A stretch of 64,000 nt of DNA from Fundicoccus_A sp052115865 (GCF_052115865.1 NZ_JBQKME010000003.1:1-64000); one strand, 5' to 3'; shown: positions 52,538 through 61,980, counted from the stretch's first letter. A program made the numbers and translations. Notes: generated from the sequence alone by a model not told the origin.

Positions 52538-55288
52538 TTACACAGAAACCTCATCATTGTCATCCATAACGATCCTTTCTTCAATTATGAAATCTTCATC
52601 ATCTACTGTTAATTCAACATTATCTTCAATAAGAGACAGTTTTTGGTTTAACATATTTTTATTTCGATAAAATTCAACATAAGTTAAAGCTAGTAAACCA
52701 CTTAAACCGATGATTGATGAAGCTAATCCAATCCAAATGCTATTTGGGAAATAGTGTAATTCGATTTCATGACGGCCTTGTGTAATCGGAATAGCTAATA
52801 GGGTGTCAGATAAAACACTAACTGGTTCTACAGGTTGATTATCAACTTTTATTTTCCAATTCTTGTCATAAGGAATAGAAAAGAGTACATGAGCATTTTC
52901 TTGTACGATAGTGATATTTCCTCGAATACGATTTTGTGAAAACTCTGATACTTGTAACTGATGATCTTGTTTTTCTGCAATCATTTGATTGTAACGATTT
53001 TCGTCAAATTCATATAAAGAAACTAGGTTAGCCTTTAATTCATCTTCTAAAAGACGGAAACTAAAGGTCTGATTATTTTGAATTGTTTGATAACTCGCAT
53101 TGGTTAATTGACGACGTCTAAAAGGGGCATAAAAACGATAACGTTGGCCATTTAATTGTAAAGCGACATTGTCATCATCAAATTGGCTCGGTATGGAGAA
53201 ATAATATGGATTGTTGCTCGTTGTATTAAACCGTAATTCTACAATCGCATCTTCATCCTCATTGATTGGTACATAGGTAAGATAATCCCCATCGCCTTCA
53301 TCCGTAATATTAACATTTTCTAAATTTGAAACATCAATCGGAACTTCACTAAAATAAGCTGCACCACTACCATTAAAATCAATCAATGAAAGTAAAGTTT
53401 CTTGATTGCGAATGGGTTGATGTCGGACAAACGAAGTCGTGTCATTGACAATTTCTGATGACACTTCCATTCCTAAGCCTAATCGATTGGGATTTTCATA
53501 GACTAAAAACCGTGATTCTTCTCTAACAATAGGGTAGGCTTTAATATCTAAATCCGTTGCTTGTGGAAATAATACATATTCTTCTGGAGCTGTGTGGTCT
53601 GCTGAGTCTTTAGTAACATCAAGTAAATAACGAACATTAAAGAAATCATCCGTAAATAAAGTACCATTTGTATAAGTAACAAAGCCATTACCTTCAGGAA
53701 GTCCTAAATAACCATATAATTGAGGTAGGACCGCATCGAGTGTTGAACCAAAATGATCGAGTCCACTATAATGAGAAAACATAGCCTCATCTTTTGTCCG
53801 CATGTAAGTTTTGTTAATCCGATAAAAGTCAGTATCATCATGACGTAAACCATCAACTGCTTCATTTAAAGTAGCAGTATAATCATCAAATTTACTTACA
53901 TCAACATAACTCATTTCATTTAGTATCAAAACCCCATTAATAAATAACTCGCAAGATACAATTACTAGCAATATAATTTGACGTAATGACGACTGTAGTT
54001 GTTCCATTTGGAAAATTAACAATAAGACTAAGAAAAAGGTAAGTGTAATAAATAACCGCATTTCATCCAAAAATTCATATTCATTGTAAAAATAATAATA
54101 GAAAGTATAAGCGGAAAAAGTTAACATTAAGCTGATCAAAGTGATCGCCGAATAACGTTTTGGCTGATATTTAAATGCTTTTAAAGCTAAAACTATTATG
54201 AAAAAACTGTGTGTAAATGAAAAGCGGAAGTGATACCAGATTGGGAATTGTCCACCATGCCATATTCGATCTAAAACTTTGTAATGATAGGTAAATAGAA
54301 AGACAATCGTTATCATAATCGCAGCAATTTTTTCAGATAAGTTAATTTTTCGATTGGTGAAATATAAGACTAGTAGTAATAAAATGAACGTTCCCGCAAA
54401 TAAATTGGGTGAACCTTTAGACATTTCATCAAAATTAAAACTACCAATGAATAATTTAGAACCTATGTCAGTTAATTCATGTGCAACGTCTAAATTAAAT
54501 TGAAAGTTCATATGTTCAACTTTACTCGATGTTAAGGAAATAAAGGTTGGGATGAGACTCAAGCCACTCATTAATACCGCAACAATTGAATAGAGGACAA
54601 AACGACCATATTGAATCAAGGCTTTTTTCCATTGTGAGCTTGAATAATGCTCAAAAATAACAAAAACAGCATAAAAAGCTAAGAAAATACAGATTATGTA
54701 ACCAATATAATAATTGGCAACAAGCATGATACTCAATGAACATACATATAGATAAGGTTTTTCTAATTGAATAATTTTATCCAAACCTAATGCAATTAAC
54801 GGAAGAAATACAAGACCGTCTAACCACATAATATTTAATAAATAGACAACTACATAGCTCATTAAGGCATATGAAAAGCTAAAAATTAATGAACTAGCAG
54901 TATTAGTGTGATATTTTTTTCGGGCAAAGTACATAAATGATAAACTCGAAGCTATTACTTTTAAATAAGTGATTGTAGTAACAGCTACTGCCAGTTGGTC
55001 TTCTTTAAAAAGTAAAAAAATTAAATTAAATGGACTCATTAAATAATAAGCCCATAGACCTATCATTTCACCACCAATTGCCTTTTGGAAAGAGTAGAGT
55101 AACATTTCAGGTTGGTTAAAAACTGTTTCACGGTATAGGCTATAAAAATCAATATATTGTTGACCTAAATCAACTGTTAGCATGGTTTCACTGCCAAATG
55201 GAGTAAAACCAAAAACGACAGCTATTCCAATTAAAATGATTGAAAGAAAAAGAATATTTATTGCATAAGGCTTAACCTTTTGTAACAT
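52538..55288 (-). CDS. YfhO-family membrane protein
   Basis: 916 aa. About 13 transmembrane helices (to about residue 440) are followed by a large outside region (about 460-850), a final helix (about 855-875) and an acidic cytoplasmic tail of about 35 residues. YfhO proteins are GT-C type glycosyltransferases that decorate lipoteichoic or wall teichoic acids. The early acidic residue in VDLGQQYIDFYSLYRE fits the catalytic loop of GT-C enzymes. The ATG is preceded by AAAGGAG. Specific sugar unknown. Confidence 0.87.
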   Translation of the reverse strand: MLQKVKPYAINILFLSIILIGIAVVFGFTPFGSETMLTVDLGQQYIDFYSLYRETVFNQPEMLLYSFQKAIGGEMIGLWAYYLMSPFNLIFLLFKEDQLAVAVTTITYLKVIASSLSFMYFARKKYHTNTASSLIFSFSYALMSYVVVYLLNIMWLDGLVFLPLIALGLDKIIQLEKPYLYVCSLSIMLVANYYIGYIICIFLAFYAVFVIFEHYSSSQWKKALIQYGRFVLYSIVAVLMSGLSLIPTFISLTSSKVEHMNFQFNLDVAHELTDIGSKLFIGSFNFDEMSKGSPNLFAGTFILLLLVLYFTNRKINLSEKIAAIMITIVFLFTYHYKVLDRIWHGGQFPIWYHFRFSFTHSFFIIVLALKAFKYQPKRYSAITLISLMLTFSAYTFYYYFYNEYEFLDEMRLFITLTFFLVLLLIFQMEQLQSSLRQIILLVIVSCELFINGVLILNEMSYVDVSKFDDYTATLNEAVDGLRHDDTDFYRINKTYMRTKDEAMFSHYSGLDHFGSTLDAVLPQLYGYLGLPEGNGFVTYTNGTLFTDDFFNVRYLLDVTKDSADHTAPEEYVLFPQATDLDIKAYPIVREESRFLVYENPNRLGLGMEVSSEIVNDTTSFVRHQPIRNQETLLSLIDFNGSGAAYFSEVPIDVSNLENVNITDEGDGDYLTYVPINEDEDAIVELRFNTTSNNPYYFSIPSQFDDDNVALQLNGQRYRFYAPFRRRQLTNASYQTIQNNQTFSFRLLEDELKANLVSLYEFDENRYNQMIAEKQDHQLQVSEFSQNRIRGNITIVQENAHVLFSIPYDKNWKIKVDNQPVEPVSVLSDTLLAIPITQGRHEIELHYFPNSIWIGLASSIIGLSGLLALTYVEFYRNKNMLNQKLSLIEDNVELTVDDEDFIIEERIVMDDNDEVSV

Positions 55289-55427
55289 ATGGGGTTCTCC
55301 TTTATTGATAAAATTGCTACAATTTTATTTGCATGCAATTAACATCTTAACAAATAAAAATAAATACTGCATTAAAGCTTGCTGATTTTTTATAAATTTA
55401 AAGTTTTTCTATTAGTTTGAATTTAAT

Positions 55428-55456
55428 TTATCATTAGTACAAATATTTGCTATAAT
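55428..55456 (+). promoter_or_regulatory. promoter of the class B PBP gene (extended -10)
   Basis: TTATCA (55428-55433), a 17-nt spacer and TATAAT (55451-55456) with TGC upstream. Confidence 0.7.
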
Positions 55457-55489
55457 GAATAAGCAATTATTTTAGAAGTGAGTGATCAA

Positions 55490-57607
55490 ATGGCGAGATA
55501 TAAATTGAAAAAGAAAAAGGAACGTTCACATATTCCAAGACGTTTGAACTTATTGTTTTTCATTGCTTTTTTATGCTTTACAGCATTATTTTTACGATTA
55601 GGTTATCTTCAATTATATAGCGGCGAAGCTTTAAATGACATGGTTCAACGAACTGAATCGACTATTTCTACTGGAGCTGTTCCTAGAGGTATGATTTATG
55701 ATAGTAGTGGGAGAGTTCTAGTTGGGAATAATCCCGAACTAGCTATTTTGTACACACGCGACCGTGATTCACAAATTTCTTCCCAAGATATTATAGGTGT
55801 AGCAAAAAATCTCGCTTCATTAATTGAAATTCCAATTCAAGATTTAACCGAACGTGATCTAAAAGATTATTTCATTATTGATAACACAAGTTTAGTGAAT
55901 AATCGTTTAACTGACGAGGAGAAACTCTTACCAGGAACACAATTATATCAAGTACAATTGGATGCCGTTACTGAAGAAGATTTAAATTATTCACCAGCTG
56001 AGAGAAAAATTATTGCTTTATTTAAAAGAATGAATAGTGCCTTTGCCTTATCGACAGTTACAGTAAAAAATCAAAATGTAACTCAAGCTGAGGTTGCAAG
56101 GGTAAGTGAGCAATTACATGATTTACCTGGTATATCGATTGGGACAGATTGGCAACGTACATATCCAGCAGGCGATATGCTGCGCTCTGTGCTAGGTCAA
56201 GTTTCAACTGAACAACGTGGATTACCAAGTGAAAATGCTCAATATTTATTAAGTAAAGGTTATGCAATGAATGATCGTGTCGGTATTTCTTATTTAGAAC
56301 AACAATATGAAGATGCACTAAGAGGGTCAAAATCCATTCATAATATCGTTACAGACTCAACCGATGATATTTTGTCCAATCAAGAATTATTTGAAGGGGC
56401 AAAAGGGGATAATTTAATGCTGACGATTGATACTGAATTCCAACGGAAAATAGATCAAATAGCTGAAGATGCTTTAGTCAATATGACCAATAGAGGTTAT
56501 AACGACCGGGTCTATATTGTCGTCATGAATCCGCAAAATGGTGATATTCTTGCTTTAACCGGTAAACGTTTTGAGTATAACCAAAATACAGATTCGTACA
56601 ATTATGATGAGATTGTAGATGATGCCTTAGGAGCGATTAATACAAGTTACGGAATGGGATCAAGTATTAAACCAGCAATGGTTGGGATTGGTTATTTAAA
56701 TGATGTTATCGAAGTTGATGATAATGTTATTTTAGATGAACCTTTAAAATTCCAAGCATCTCAAGAAAAATCTTCCGTATTTAATCGTAATGGACAAATG
56801 CCAATTTCAGACATACAAGCCTTACAAATGTCTTCAAATATTTACATGATTAAAATGGCAATGGAAATTGGAGGCCAAACTCAATACGAAGAAAATGGTC
56901 AATTAACGATTGATAATAATACCTTAGAAATTTTACGTGGGTATTTTGCTGAATTTGGTTTAGGTACACAAACAGGTATTGATCTTCCGAATGAATCTTC
57001 AGGTTATAGTCCTGATAGCACACAATTAGTTAGTGCTCTAGACTTGTCGTATGGTCAATTTGACTTATATACACCTTTGCAAATGGCTCAATTTGTCTCA
57101 ACCATTGCTAATGGTGGAATAAGATATGCACCACGTTTAGTTAAAGAAATTCGTGGAACAGATGCAAATGGTGAATTGGGAGATATTCGTGTTTCACTTG
57201 GACCAAAAGTTATGAATGTTATTCAATTAGAAGAAGAAGAAATGGCGCGCATCCATGAAGGAATGCTCCAAGTATCACATACCGATGAAGGTACAGCACG
57301 TTACTTCTTCCAAAACTATCCAATTCAGGTTGGATCAAAAACAGGGACAACAGAAGCATTTTATTCTGGTCCCATTCAATATGTTCGTAACCAACCTGTT
57401 ACGAATGCTACATATGTAGGTTTTGCACCTTATAACAATCCAGAAATTGCAGTTTCAGTAGTCGTGCCTTATCTTTTAGAAGAATCATGGGGGCGTGAAA
57501 GTACACGTATTGCACACCAAGTCATGAATGCTTATTTTGAAATGCAAAATGAAACGAAGGAATTAATAGAACAACATATGGAAACATTTGTTGAACCAGC
57601 TAGTTAA
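55490..57607 (+). CDS. class B penicillin-binding protein (PBP2-type transpeptidase)
   Basis: 705 aa from ATG 55490. One N-terminal helix (about 18-40), a pedestal/dimerisation domain, and the transpeptidase domain with SSIK (Ser391, Lys394), SSN and KTG (617-619). It crosslinks peptidoglycan. The closest in character is pneumococcal PBP2b / Bacillus PbpA, which act in cell elongation; rpmG, rhomboid and glucokinase genes nearby support that synteny. The GTG at 55478 is a possible alternative start. The ribosome binding site is weak (AAGTGAG). Confidence 0.92.
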   Translation: MARYKLKKKKERSHIPRRLNLLFFIAFLCFTALFLRLGYLQLYSGEALNDMVQRTESTISTGAVPRGMIYDSSGRVLVGNNPELAILYTRDRDSQISSQDIIGVAKNLASLIEIPIQDLTERDLKDYFIIDNTSLVNNRLTDEEKLLPGTQLYQVQLDAVTEEDLNYSPAERKIIALFKRMNSAFALSTVTVKNQNVTQAEVARVSEQLHDLPGISIGTDWQRTYPAGDMLRSVLGQVSTEQRGLPSENAQYLLSKGYAMNDRVGISYLEQQYEDALRGSKSIHNIVTDSTDDILSNQELFEGAKGDNLMLTIDTEFQRKIDQIAEDALVNMTNRGYNDRVYIVVMNPQNGDILALTGKRFEYNQNTDSYNYDEIVDDALGAINTSYGMGSSIKPAMVGIGYLNDVIEVDDNVILDEPLKFQASQEKSSVFNRNGQMPISDIQALQMSSNIYMIKMAMEIGGQTQYEENGQLTIDNNTLEILRGYFAEFGLGTQTGIDLPNESSGYSPDSTQLVSALDLSYGQFDLYTPLQMAQFVSTIANGGIRYAPRLVKEIRGTDANGELGDIRVSLGPKVMNVIQLEEEEMARIHEGMLQVSHTDEGTARYFFQNYPIQVGSKTGTTEAFYSGPIQYVRNQPVTNATYVGFAPYNNPEIAVSVVVPYLLEESWGRESTRIAHQVMNAYFEMQNETKELIEQHMETFVEPAS

Positions 57608-57614
57608 AGATTAT

Positions 57615-57691
57615 ATTCGACTTTTTATAAGATAGTTTAAGTATGCTAAATCTGAGAGGCAGACACTTTTCTTTAAAAAAGTCGAATTTTT
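57615..57691 (+). terminator. terminator-like hairpin with a 49-nt loop after the PBP gene
   Basis: ATTCGACTTTTT (57615-57626) pairs perfectly with 57676-57687 and is followed by a T-run. The long loop holds a small TCTG-AGAGG-CAGA hairpin. Most likely an unusual terminator. Confidence 0.65.
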
Positions 57692-57748
57692 CTATATATT
57701 AATAAATATCTTACTGCTGTTTAAAAAGTATGGACTGGAGGAAATACA

Positions 57749-58150
57749 ATGGAAGAAACATTTGTCATGCTTAAACCAGATGCTTTAGAAAGAAGATTAG
57801 TTGGAAGTATTATTAGTCGGATAGAAGCAAAAGGTTACCAAATACTACAATTAAAATCTACAAGATTAGATGCCGACATAGTCCGTGAACACTATAGTCA
57901 TCATATCGAAAAAGATTTTTTTCCAAAACTTGAAAACTATATGTTACGCGGTCAAGTTGTCTTAATGAATATACATGGACCTTCTTGTATAGAAGGCATG
58001 CGCCTTTTAGCTGGTCCAACAAATCCAAAAGACGCAATGCCAGGATCCATACGTGGAGATTACGCCGTTGCTACTACTGAAAATTTAATTCATACATCTG
58101 ATTCAGCTGAAGCTGCCGCAATTGAGCTAAGTCGATTTAGATTAAAATAA
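57749..58150 (+). CDS. ndk: nucleoside diphosphate kinase
   Basis: 133 aa. Transfers phosphate between nucleoside tri- and diphosphates through a phosphohistidine. KPDALERRL, the RGD in GSIRGDYA and the active His in ENLIHTSDS (about residue 114) are intact. Several Lactobacillales lack ndk. TGGAGG precedes the ATG. Single gene with a shared terminator. Confidence 0.96.
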   Translation: MEETFVMLKPDALERRLVGSIISRIEAKGYQILQLKSTRLDADIVREHYSHHIEKDFFPKLENYMLRGQVVLMNIHGPSCIEGMRLLAGPTNPKDAMPGSIRGDYAVATTENLIHTSDSAEAAAIELSRFRLK

Positions 58151-58154
58151 AAAT

Positions 58155-58200
58155 ACCTCTAATTAAGCCGAGTAAATTCGCTTAATTAGAGGTTATTTTT
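58155..58200. terminator. bidirectional terminator between ndk and the MltG-like gene
   Basis: A 14-bp stem (58155-58168 with 58180-58193) with T-rich sequence on the plus side and A-rich sequence before the left arm. It reaches the stop codon of the converging gene. Confidence 0.82.
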
Positions 58201-58879
58201 ATGGAATATAGTAATATTGTCCATTGGTTAAAATTTCAGCAATTTGGTTAATTGACATGTCTGAATTTAGTTGATATGAATTGGCTTGTAATATTGATTC
58301 TAAGCCCCAATATTCTATTAAGTCTTGGAATTCAGTAGCAGAAACAATATAACCTTCACTTTCTAAACGATTCGCTATTTCTGTTGAAGCCTCGCCAGAA
58401 TTAATCGTGAATGTACCACTCACAAATTCTCCATTAGAAGTATTTTGTGTGGTTGAAGTATCGTTATTCGAATTTGTATTAGTTGTCGATTCTTCTGATT
58501 CGACTTGAGATTCATTGTCGGAAACTTCTTCATTTGAATTGGAAGATTCATCGGTTTCAGTTGATTCACTACTTGAACGTTCATTTTCGTATGAAGAAAT
58601 TAGGCGACTTTGTTCTTCATTTAAATCATTTAATGATGCGATAGATGTATTTAGTACATCGCGTGTTGATTCTAACGATTCGCGTTCAGACAAGATTGAA
58701 CTCATTTCCTCACGATATTGTGATAATTCTTCTTCGTATTGCTGTTGATTATTTAAAACGGAAGAAATTTGAATGCCTTCAACCGGGACATTACCTTGAA
58801 AGAATATAGCAAATGCTCCTGTTAGAACAGCTGCAGCTAGAAATCCTAAACCCATCGACCGTAGAGTGTTTTTATTCAT
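58199..58879 (-). CDS. membrane-anchored protein with a YceG/MltG-type LysM-like module
   Basis: 226 aa. One N-terminal helix (about 8-28), a coiled coil (about 42-100), a Ser/Glu/Asn/Thr-rich linker (about 100-150), and a C-terminal module (about 152-222: TFTINSGEASTEIANRLES, SYQLNSDMSINQIAEILTNG) that matches the LysM-like part of MltG lytic transglycosylases. The MltG catalytic domain is absent. It may bind peptidoglycan or sit with division or growth machinery. Transcribed after the SwrB/DUF6115-like gene with a 14-nt gap. Confidence 0.75.
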   Translation of the reverse strand: MNKNTLRSMGLGFLAAAVLTGAFAIFFQGNVPVEGIQISSVLNNQQQYEEELSQYREEMSSILSERESLESTRDVLNTSIASLNDLNEEQSRLISSYENERSSSESTETDESSNSNEEVSDNESQVESEESTTNTNSNNDTSTTQNTSNGEFVSGTFTINSGEASTEIANRLESEGYIVSATEFQDLIEYWGLESILQANSYQLNSDMSINQIAEILTNGQYYYIP

Positions 58880-58893
58880 TTTTAGACCTCTTT

Positions 58894-59319
58894 CTATCGG
58901 TTTTCGATATAATCATCGATGATGTCTTGAATGATTCTTGTATTTAAATTGACCTCATGACCAATTTCATGCATCGTATAACCTTGAGAATAGAGACGAA
59001 TTACTTCATCACGTGTATCGTCAGATACTTCGGCTATAGTAGTTTCTGTAATCGTAACATTTTCAGTAACTTCAGTTGTATTGTCATAGTCAACTAAATC
59101 TTGATCTTCTAACTGACGATCAGTATTATCATTATCAAAGTGATAATCTTTTTCTAATTCTGAAAGTCGACTTTTAATACTATACATTTCTTGTGATTGC
59201 TGCGTAGTAAATTCATTTAGTTGTTTTTCAATATCTTTTGTATCGTTATTATACAAAGATAATACCAATAAAATAACAGCAATAACCAGTAAAACAATAA
59301 CTAAGATCCAAATATCCAT
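58894..59319 (-). CDS. membrane-anchored protein with C-terminal HTH-like motif (DUF6115/SwrB-like layout)
   Basis: 141 aa from ATG 59319 (AAAGAGGTG upstream). An N-terminal helix (about 3-23), a short coiled coil (about 28-60), an acidic Thr/Glu linker, and a C-terminal segment (about 100-140) DEVIRLYSQGYTMHEIGHEVNLNTRIIQDIIDDY that looks like a helix-turn-helix or small oligomerisation unit. Layout recalls Bacillus SwrB. A longer frame to 59382 adds residues without a site. First gene of a two-gene unit. Confidence 0.7.
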   Translation of the reverse strand: MDIWILVIVLLVIAVILLVLSLYNNDTKDIEKQLNEFTTQQSQEMYSIKSRLSELEKDYHFDNDNTDRQLEDQDLVDYDNTTEVTENVTITETTIAEVSDDTRDEVIRLYSQGYTMHEIGHEVNLNTRIIQDIIDDYIENR

Positions 59320-59480
59320 TCCAGCACCTCTTTCGCTCATTTGTTCATTTACTAATTTTAACAAAACTGAAAAAACTTTCAACGTATATCATATTACATT
59401 ATGATTAATATTTTAAAAAATGCAAATATGTATACAAGAAAATGTTTTTTTAAAAAAAGATAGATAAACATAGAAATCAA

Positions 59481-59489
59481 TGCTATAAT
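59481..59489 (+). promoter_or_regulatory. rpmG promoter (extended -10)
   Basis: TGC-TATAAT (-10 at 59484-59489), about 55 nt before the rpmG start. The -35 is not clear. Confidence 0.6.
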
Positions 59490-59545
59490 ATCACAGTATT
59501 GTTCGTTTGAACATTAATTTTTATTGCCAGTAGGGAGGGAACACG

Positions 59546-59698
59546 ATGCGCATTAACATTAACTTAGAATGTACGGAATGTGGGGAACGTAATTATTTAA
59601 CTAACAAAAATAGACGTAACAACCCTGACCGCATTGAAGCAAAAAAATATTGCCCAAGAGAAAGAAAAGTAACTTTACACCGTGAAGTTAAAAAATAA
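59546..59698 (+). CDS. rpmG: 50S ribosomal protein L33
   Basis: 50 aa, small enough to be missed by length cut-offs. Reads MRININLECTECGERNYLT... with NRRNNPDR and YCPRERK. Three of the zinc-type cysteines are visible (CTEC and YC), as in Bacillus L33 forms. GGGAGGG precedes the ATG. It has its own promoter and terminator. Confidence 0.96.
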   Translation: MRININLECTECGERNYLTNKNRRNNPDRIEAKKYCPRERKVTLHREVKK

Positions 59699-59712
59699 TT
59701 AATTTGTTTTAT

Positions 59713-59754
59713 GAAAAGCTTGCTGTTGTTATAAATAGCAGGCTTTTCTTTTTT
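59713..59754 (+). terminator. terminator of rpmG
   Basis: A 12-bp stem with one G-U (59713-59724 with 59737-59748), 12-nt loop and TTTTTT. Confidence 0.9.
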
Positions 59755-59854
59755 AAGCATTGTTGATAAAAATTATAGGTGATTACTACAAATTGATGGT
59801 TATATTAGGTATAATAAAAATATCTGTGAGAAAAATAGTAAGAGAGGTGAATAA

Positions 59855-60571
59855 GTGAATCGAACAAATACTTTCTTTAACAGACGGTTTCAGTTAAGCA
59901 AAAATTCTCCATACATGACTTATATATTTTTATTCATTTGTATAGCTGTCTATCTGTTTATGCTAATAAGGTATCGGACGACTGAAAATTCGATGGTTTT
60001 AATAGCGATGGGGGCTAAATTTAACGAACTTATTGTTTTTAATAACGAATGGTGGCGTTTAATTACTGCAGCTTTTATTCATATCGGCATTGAACATATT
60101 TTAATGAATGGCATTTCCATTTATTTTATTGGCTCCGAGTTAGAAACGATTATGGGTCATGTTCGATTTGCCATTTTATATATTGTTTCTGCCATTGGTG
60201 GAAATCTTTTATCCTTTGCATTTAGTAGAAACGTATCTGCAGGTGCCAGTACAGCTTTGTTTGGTACCTTTGCTGCCTTTATAGTTTTATCCTATTTATA
60301 TCCTAATTTTAGGTATTTAGCCATTCGCGCTCGATCTTTTTCTTTTTTACTGCTAATCAATATTGTTATGGGTTTTTTTAGTTCTGGTATTGATTACTGG
60401 GGTCATATTGGTGGAGCTATTTATGGAATATTAATTAGTTTTGTATTAGGACTTCCTCAAAAAAATGATTTTCCTAAACGTTATAAAGCATTGGCTCTTG
60501 TTGCTTTAATTGGAATTTCATTAGTTTTGATTTGGTTTGGTACACTAAAAGTGTATGCTTATTATCGGTAA
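59855..60571 (+). CDS. rhomboid-family intramembrane serine protease
   Basis: 238 aa from GTG (AGAGGTGAATAA upstream). Six or seven helices. Catalytic Ser sits in GASTALFG (about 127-134; the usual form is GASGAIFG), the His in YWGHIGGA (about 182-189), and the Asn/His pair in HILMNG. Orthologous in position to Bacillus GluP (YqgP), which lacks here its long N-terminal domain. Cleaves membrane proteins; targets unknown. Followed by glcK. Confidence 0.9.
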   Translation: MNRTNTFFNRRFQLSKNSPYMTYIFLFICIAVYLFMLIRYRTTENSMVLIAMGAKFNELIVFNNEWWRLITAAFIHIGIEHILMNGISIYFIGSELETIMGHVRFAILYIVSAIGGNLLSFAFSRNVSAGASTALFGTFAAFIVLSYLYPNFRYLAIRARSFSFLLLINIVMGFFSSGIDYWGHIGGAIYGILISFVLGLPQKNDFPKRYKALALVALIGISLVLIWFGTLKVYAYYR

Positions 60572-60604
60572 TTATTAATAAACAATTAAGAAGGGATGAT
60601 TGTA

Positions 60605-61570
60605 TTGAGTAAATATATACTTGGTGTTGATTTAGGAGGTACATCAGTAAAAATGGCTGTTGTTTCTCCAGATGGTGAAATCATGAAAAAATGGAGTATC
60701 GGAACAAATATTATTAATGATGGGGAAGCGATTGTTCCAGATATTATTGATTCAATTAGAGATCACTTAGAGCTATTTCAAATGGATATTAATGACTTTT
60801 ATGGAATTGGTATGGGATCACCTGGTGTTGTTGATGCAGATAATAAGACTGTTATTGGTGCCTATAACTTAAATTGGACTAAATTACAACGCATTGGTGA
60901 ACAAATGAAAGATGCTTTCAATATTCCTTTTTATATTGATAATGATGCCAACGTTGCCGCTCTTGGAGAACAATGGAAGGGCGCAGGAAATGGAGCTTCA
61001 AACGTTGTGATGATGACACTAGGAACCGGGATTGGTGGCGGTGTGATTAATGAAGGGAAAATTGTCCGCGGCCAAGGCGGTGGTGGTGAAATTGGTCACC
61101 TTCAAATTACAACTGATATGGATGTACAATGTACCTGTGGTAAGACAGACTGTTTAGAAATATTAGCATCTGGAAAAGGGATTATTAATTTAGCGCGTTA
61201 TTTCTCAGATCGTTACGAAGGTAATTCAGAATTAAAACGCCAAATTGATGATGGAGAAAATGTTGGTGCAGAAGATATATTTAACGAAGCACAAAATAAT
61301 GACTTCTTTGCTGGTGAAATTGTTGACCAATGGGCGAAATTCATGGCTTTAGCATGTTCTCATATTGCCAATGTTGTTAATCCTAAATATATTATTTTAG
61401 GTGGCGGTGTATCAGCAGCTGGTCAATATTTAATCGATTTAATCAACCCTTATTTTAAACAATATGTTTTCCCACAAATATTTGAATCAACTTCATTACG
61501 TTTAGCAGATATTGGTAATGATGCTGGAGTTATTGGAGCTGCCAGACTGGTTGAAGAAGCGTTTAGTTAG
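60605..61570 (+). CDS. glcK: glucokinase (ROK family)
   Basis: 321 aa from TTG 60605, 9 nt after AAGGG. Phosphorylates glucose. ATP site DLGGTSVK (about 8-15), the GTGIGGG loop (about 136-142), the catalytic Asp in IDNDAN and the ROK zinc motif CTCGKTDCLE (about 177-186) are all present. The ATG at 60596 abuts the site and is less likely. In Bacillus the YqgQ gene sits between the rhomboid gene and glcK; here it is missing. Confidence 0.95.
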   Translation: MSKYILGVDLGGTSVKMAVVSPDGEIMKKWSIGTNIINDGEAIVPDIIDSIRDHLELFQMDINDFYGIGMGSPGVVDADNKTVIGAYNLNWTKLQRIGEQMKDAFNIPFYIDNDANVAALGEQWKGAGNGASNVVMMTLGTGIGGGVINEGKIVRGQGGGGEIGHLQITTDMDVQCTCGKTDCLEILASGKGIINLARYFSDRYEGNSELKRQIDDGENVGAEDIFNEAQNNDFFAGEIVDQWAKFMALACSHIANVVNPKYIILGGGVSAAGQYLIDLINPYFKQYVFPQIFESTSLRLADIGNDAGVIGAARLVEEAFS

Positions 61571-61579
61571 GAGTTTATC

Positions 61580-61978
61580 ATGGATTTTTTAATTGGATTA
61601 TTAGTTTTAATTGGGTTAGGATTTCTAACTTACGGTATTTATAAATTATATCACTATATTTTAAGACGTAGGAGTGCTACTGTCGTAGAGTCATATGAAT
61701 TAGATGATATCATTCGTCGGGTACAATTGGTTGATGTTCGCGAGGAACCAGAATTTGATGCAAAACATATATTAGGTGCACGAAATATACCTATTTCTCA
61801 ATTCAGTATGCGCTATAAAGAATTACGTAAGGATCAGCCAATTTATCTTTATGACGATTCAATGACACTTGCCTCACGAGCAGCGAATACGTTAAGAAAA
61901 AATGGTTATAAAGATGTATTTATTTTAAATGGTGGCTTTTCAAAATGGTTTGGAAAAGTGAAATCTAATATTAAATAA
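61580..61978 (+). CDS. membrane-anchored rhodanese-like protein
   Basis: 132 aa. N-terminal helix (about 3-22) and a rhodanese domain (about 40-130) with LVDVREEPEFDAKHILGARNIP. The place of the catalytic Cys is Asp in LYDDSMTLASRAA, so sulfur transfer is not expected; a binding or regulatory role is more likely. Same neighbour as in Bacillus (YqhL) and lactobacilli. TAGGAG overlaps the glcK stop. Confidence 0.85.
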   Translation: MDFLIGLLVLIGLGFLTYGIYKLYHYILRRRSATVVESYELDDIIRRVQLVDVREEPEFDAKHILGARNIPISQFSMRYKELRKDQPIYLYDDSMTLASRAANTLRKNGYKDVFILNGGFSKWFGKVKSNIK

Positions 61979-61980
61979 TC

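Noticed and set aside
57649..57665. CTGAGA-containing segment that recalls a TPP riboswitch
   Set aside because: None of the other conserved TPP elements are present and the next gene is ndk, not thiamine-related.
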